Source: Acidaminococcaceae bacterium (GTDB taxonomy: Bacteria; Bacillota; Negativicutes; Acidaminococcales; Acidaminococcaceae). Taken from it: a stretch of 5,700 bases of DNA. The notes under the pieces are model-generated. The model did not search any database and had not been told where the DNA came from. It worked only from the letters and a program-made list of their open reading frames with translations. The stretch lies in the NCBI GenBank assembly GCA_017443165.1, contig JAFSOW010000122.1, forward strand, positions 1 through 5,700. The letters run 5' to 3'. The translations under genes were made by a program, and so were the position numbers. This document shows, piece after piece, positions 5,278 through 5,700 of this stretch (within the stretch, counting starts at the first letter, position 1; the number at the start of each line of letters is the position of its first letter).

Positions 5278-5700
5278 AACAAAATCCAGGGAACCCAGCC
5301 GGATGTTTTCCTTACAGCAGCGGGCACTGTGCCAACCTTCCGGCGTGGACTGAACCTCTGTCACCAACGGCAGTTTGCAGCCTTCCGCTGCTTCCCGCAC
5401 CGCAGCAGCCTCCGGCAGTTCGCTGTCCTGCAGCATGGCTGCTGCCAGACTCAGCAGTCCGGGTTCAGAACCGTTGTTGAAGATATGGATATCCGTCAGC
5501 ACCGGGTGCCCGATGGTCAGGGTTCCTGTTTTGTCAAAAATAATCAGCGATGTTTCGCCGGCATCCCCTAAAATGGTTCCATCCCGCAACAAGATGTTCT
5601 GCGCCGCCGCTTTCTGCACTGCGGTAAAGGCAGCTGTGCTGACAGCCGGCAGCAACAGTATCGGGCAACAGCAGACAAAGATGGACACAGCAACCTGCCA
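5275..5700 (-). pseudogene. Heavy-metal-type P-type ATPase, central part, ends at a premature TAA, continues off the right edge
   Basis: The frame is open to base 5700 and enters in mid-protein (W-Q-V-A-V-S-I-F-V), so the true start is outside the window; the GTG at 5688 is not a real start. The 141 residues seen include the metal-binding membrane helix with C-C-C-P-I (5659-5673), where P1B ATPases normally have C-P-C, and the phosphorylation site D-K-T-G-T-L-T with catalytic Asp at 5533-5535. The nucleotide-domain segment reads S-E-L-P-E-A-A-A-V where the family has S-E-H-P-x-A-x-A-I, so the ATP-contacting His is Leu. The frame ends at TAA 5275-5277, within a stretch that should lead on to the sequence at 5238 and beyond. 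The family role is ATP-driven transition-metal transport across the inner membrane. The metal-binding N-terminus and actuator domain are not visible. Confidence 0.78.

Noticed and set aside
5275..5688. GTG at 5688 as the real start of the ATPase piece
   Set aside because: The frame stays open to the window edge, and the preceding residues continue the metal-binding membrane helix expected in mid-protein.

Overview
This 5.7 kb chromosomal window probably comes from an anaerobic Bacillota-type bacterium. The pointers are strong AGGAGG-like ribosome binding sites, moderate-GC genes separated by very AT-rich spacers, and a DUF1015-serC pair. A Negativicutes-like host is a guess from gene style only. 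I see no tRNA, rRNA, CRISPR array, insertion sequence or phage gene.

Layout. (1) Positions 1-1312 are read leftward: a complete DUF1015-family gene, followed after 32 bases by the ribosome binding site, GTG start and first nine codons of serC (phosphoserine aminotransferase), which runs off the left edge. (2) Positions 1313-1603 are an AT-rich divergent control region. It has a good leftward promoter, a plausible rightward promoter, a tandem 16-bp repeat with a third inverted copy on the opposite promoter, and two dyads. (3) Positions 1604-2703 are read rightward: azlC and azlD, a two-component amino-acid exporter of the branched-chain amino-acid type. azlC carries an apparent one-base frameshift that removes its last 22 residues. 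(4) Positions 2760-4424 hold a secreted serine hydrolase of the class C beta-lactamase / penicillin-binding-protein fold with a long Pro/Ala/Thr-rich linker, closed by a strong terminator at 4429-4459. (5) Positions 4573-5700 are read leftward: the C-terminal half of a heavy-metal-type P-type ATPase, interrupted by one in-frame TAA and carrying several non-standard motif residues. Its N-terminal half lies beyond the right edge.

The left half reads as amino-acid metabolism: serine synthesis on one side of a shared control region and amino-acid export on the other. The repeats suggest the two directions may answer to one regulator; this is inference. The secreted hydrolase may be cotranscribed with azlCD, since no terminator is visible between them, but a functional link is unproven. 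Two broken reading frames in a short window mean that sequence error or strain-specific gene loss should be settled before much is built on either. I found no clear undescribed system. The best leads are the DUF1015-serC link, the repeat-bearing divergent control region and the atypical ATPase.
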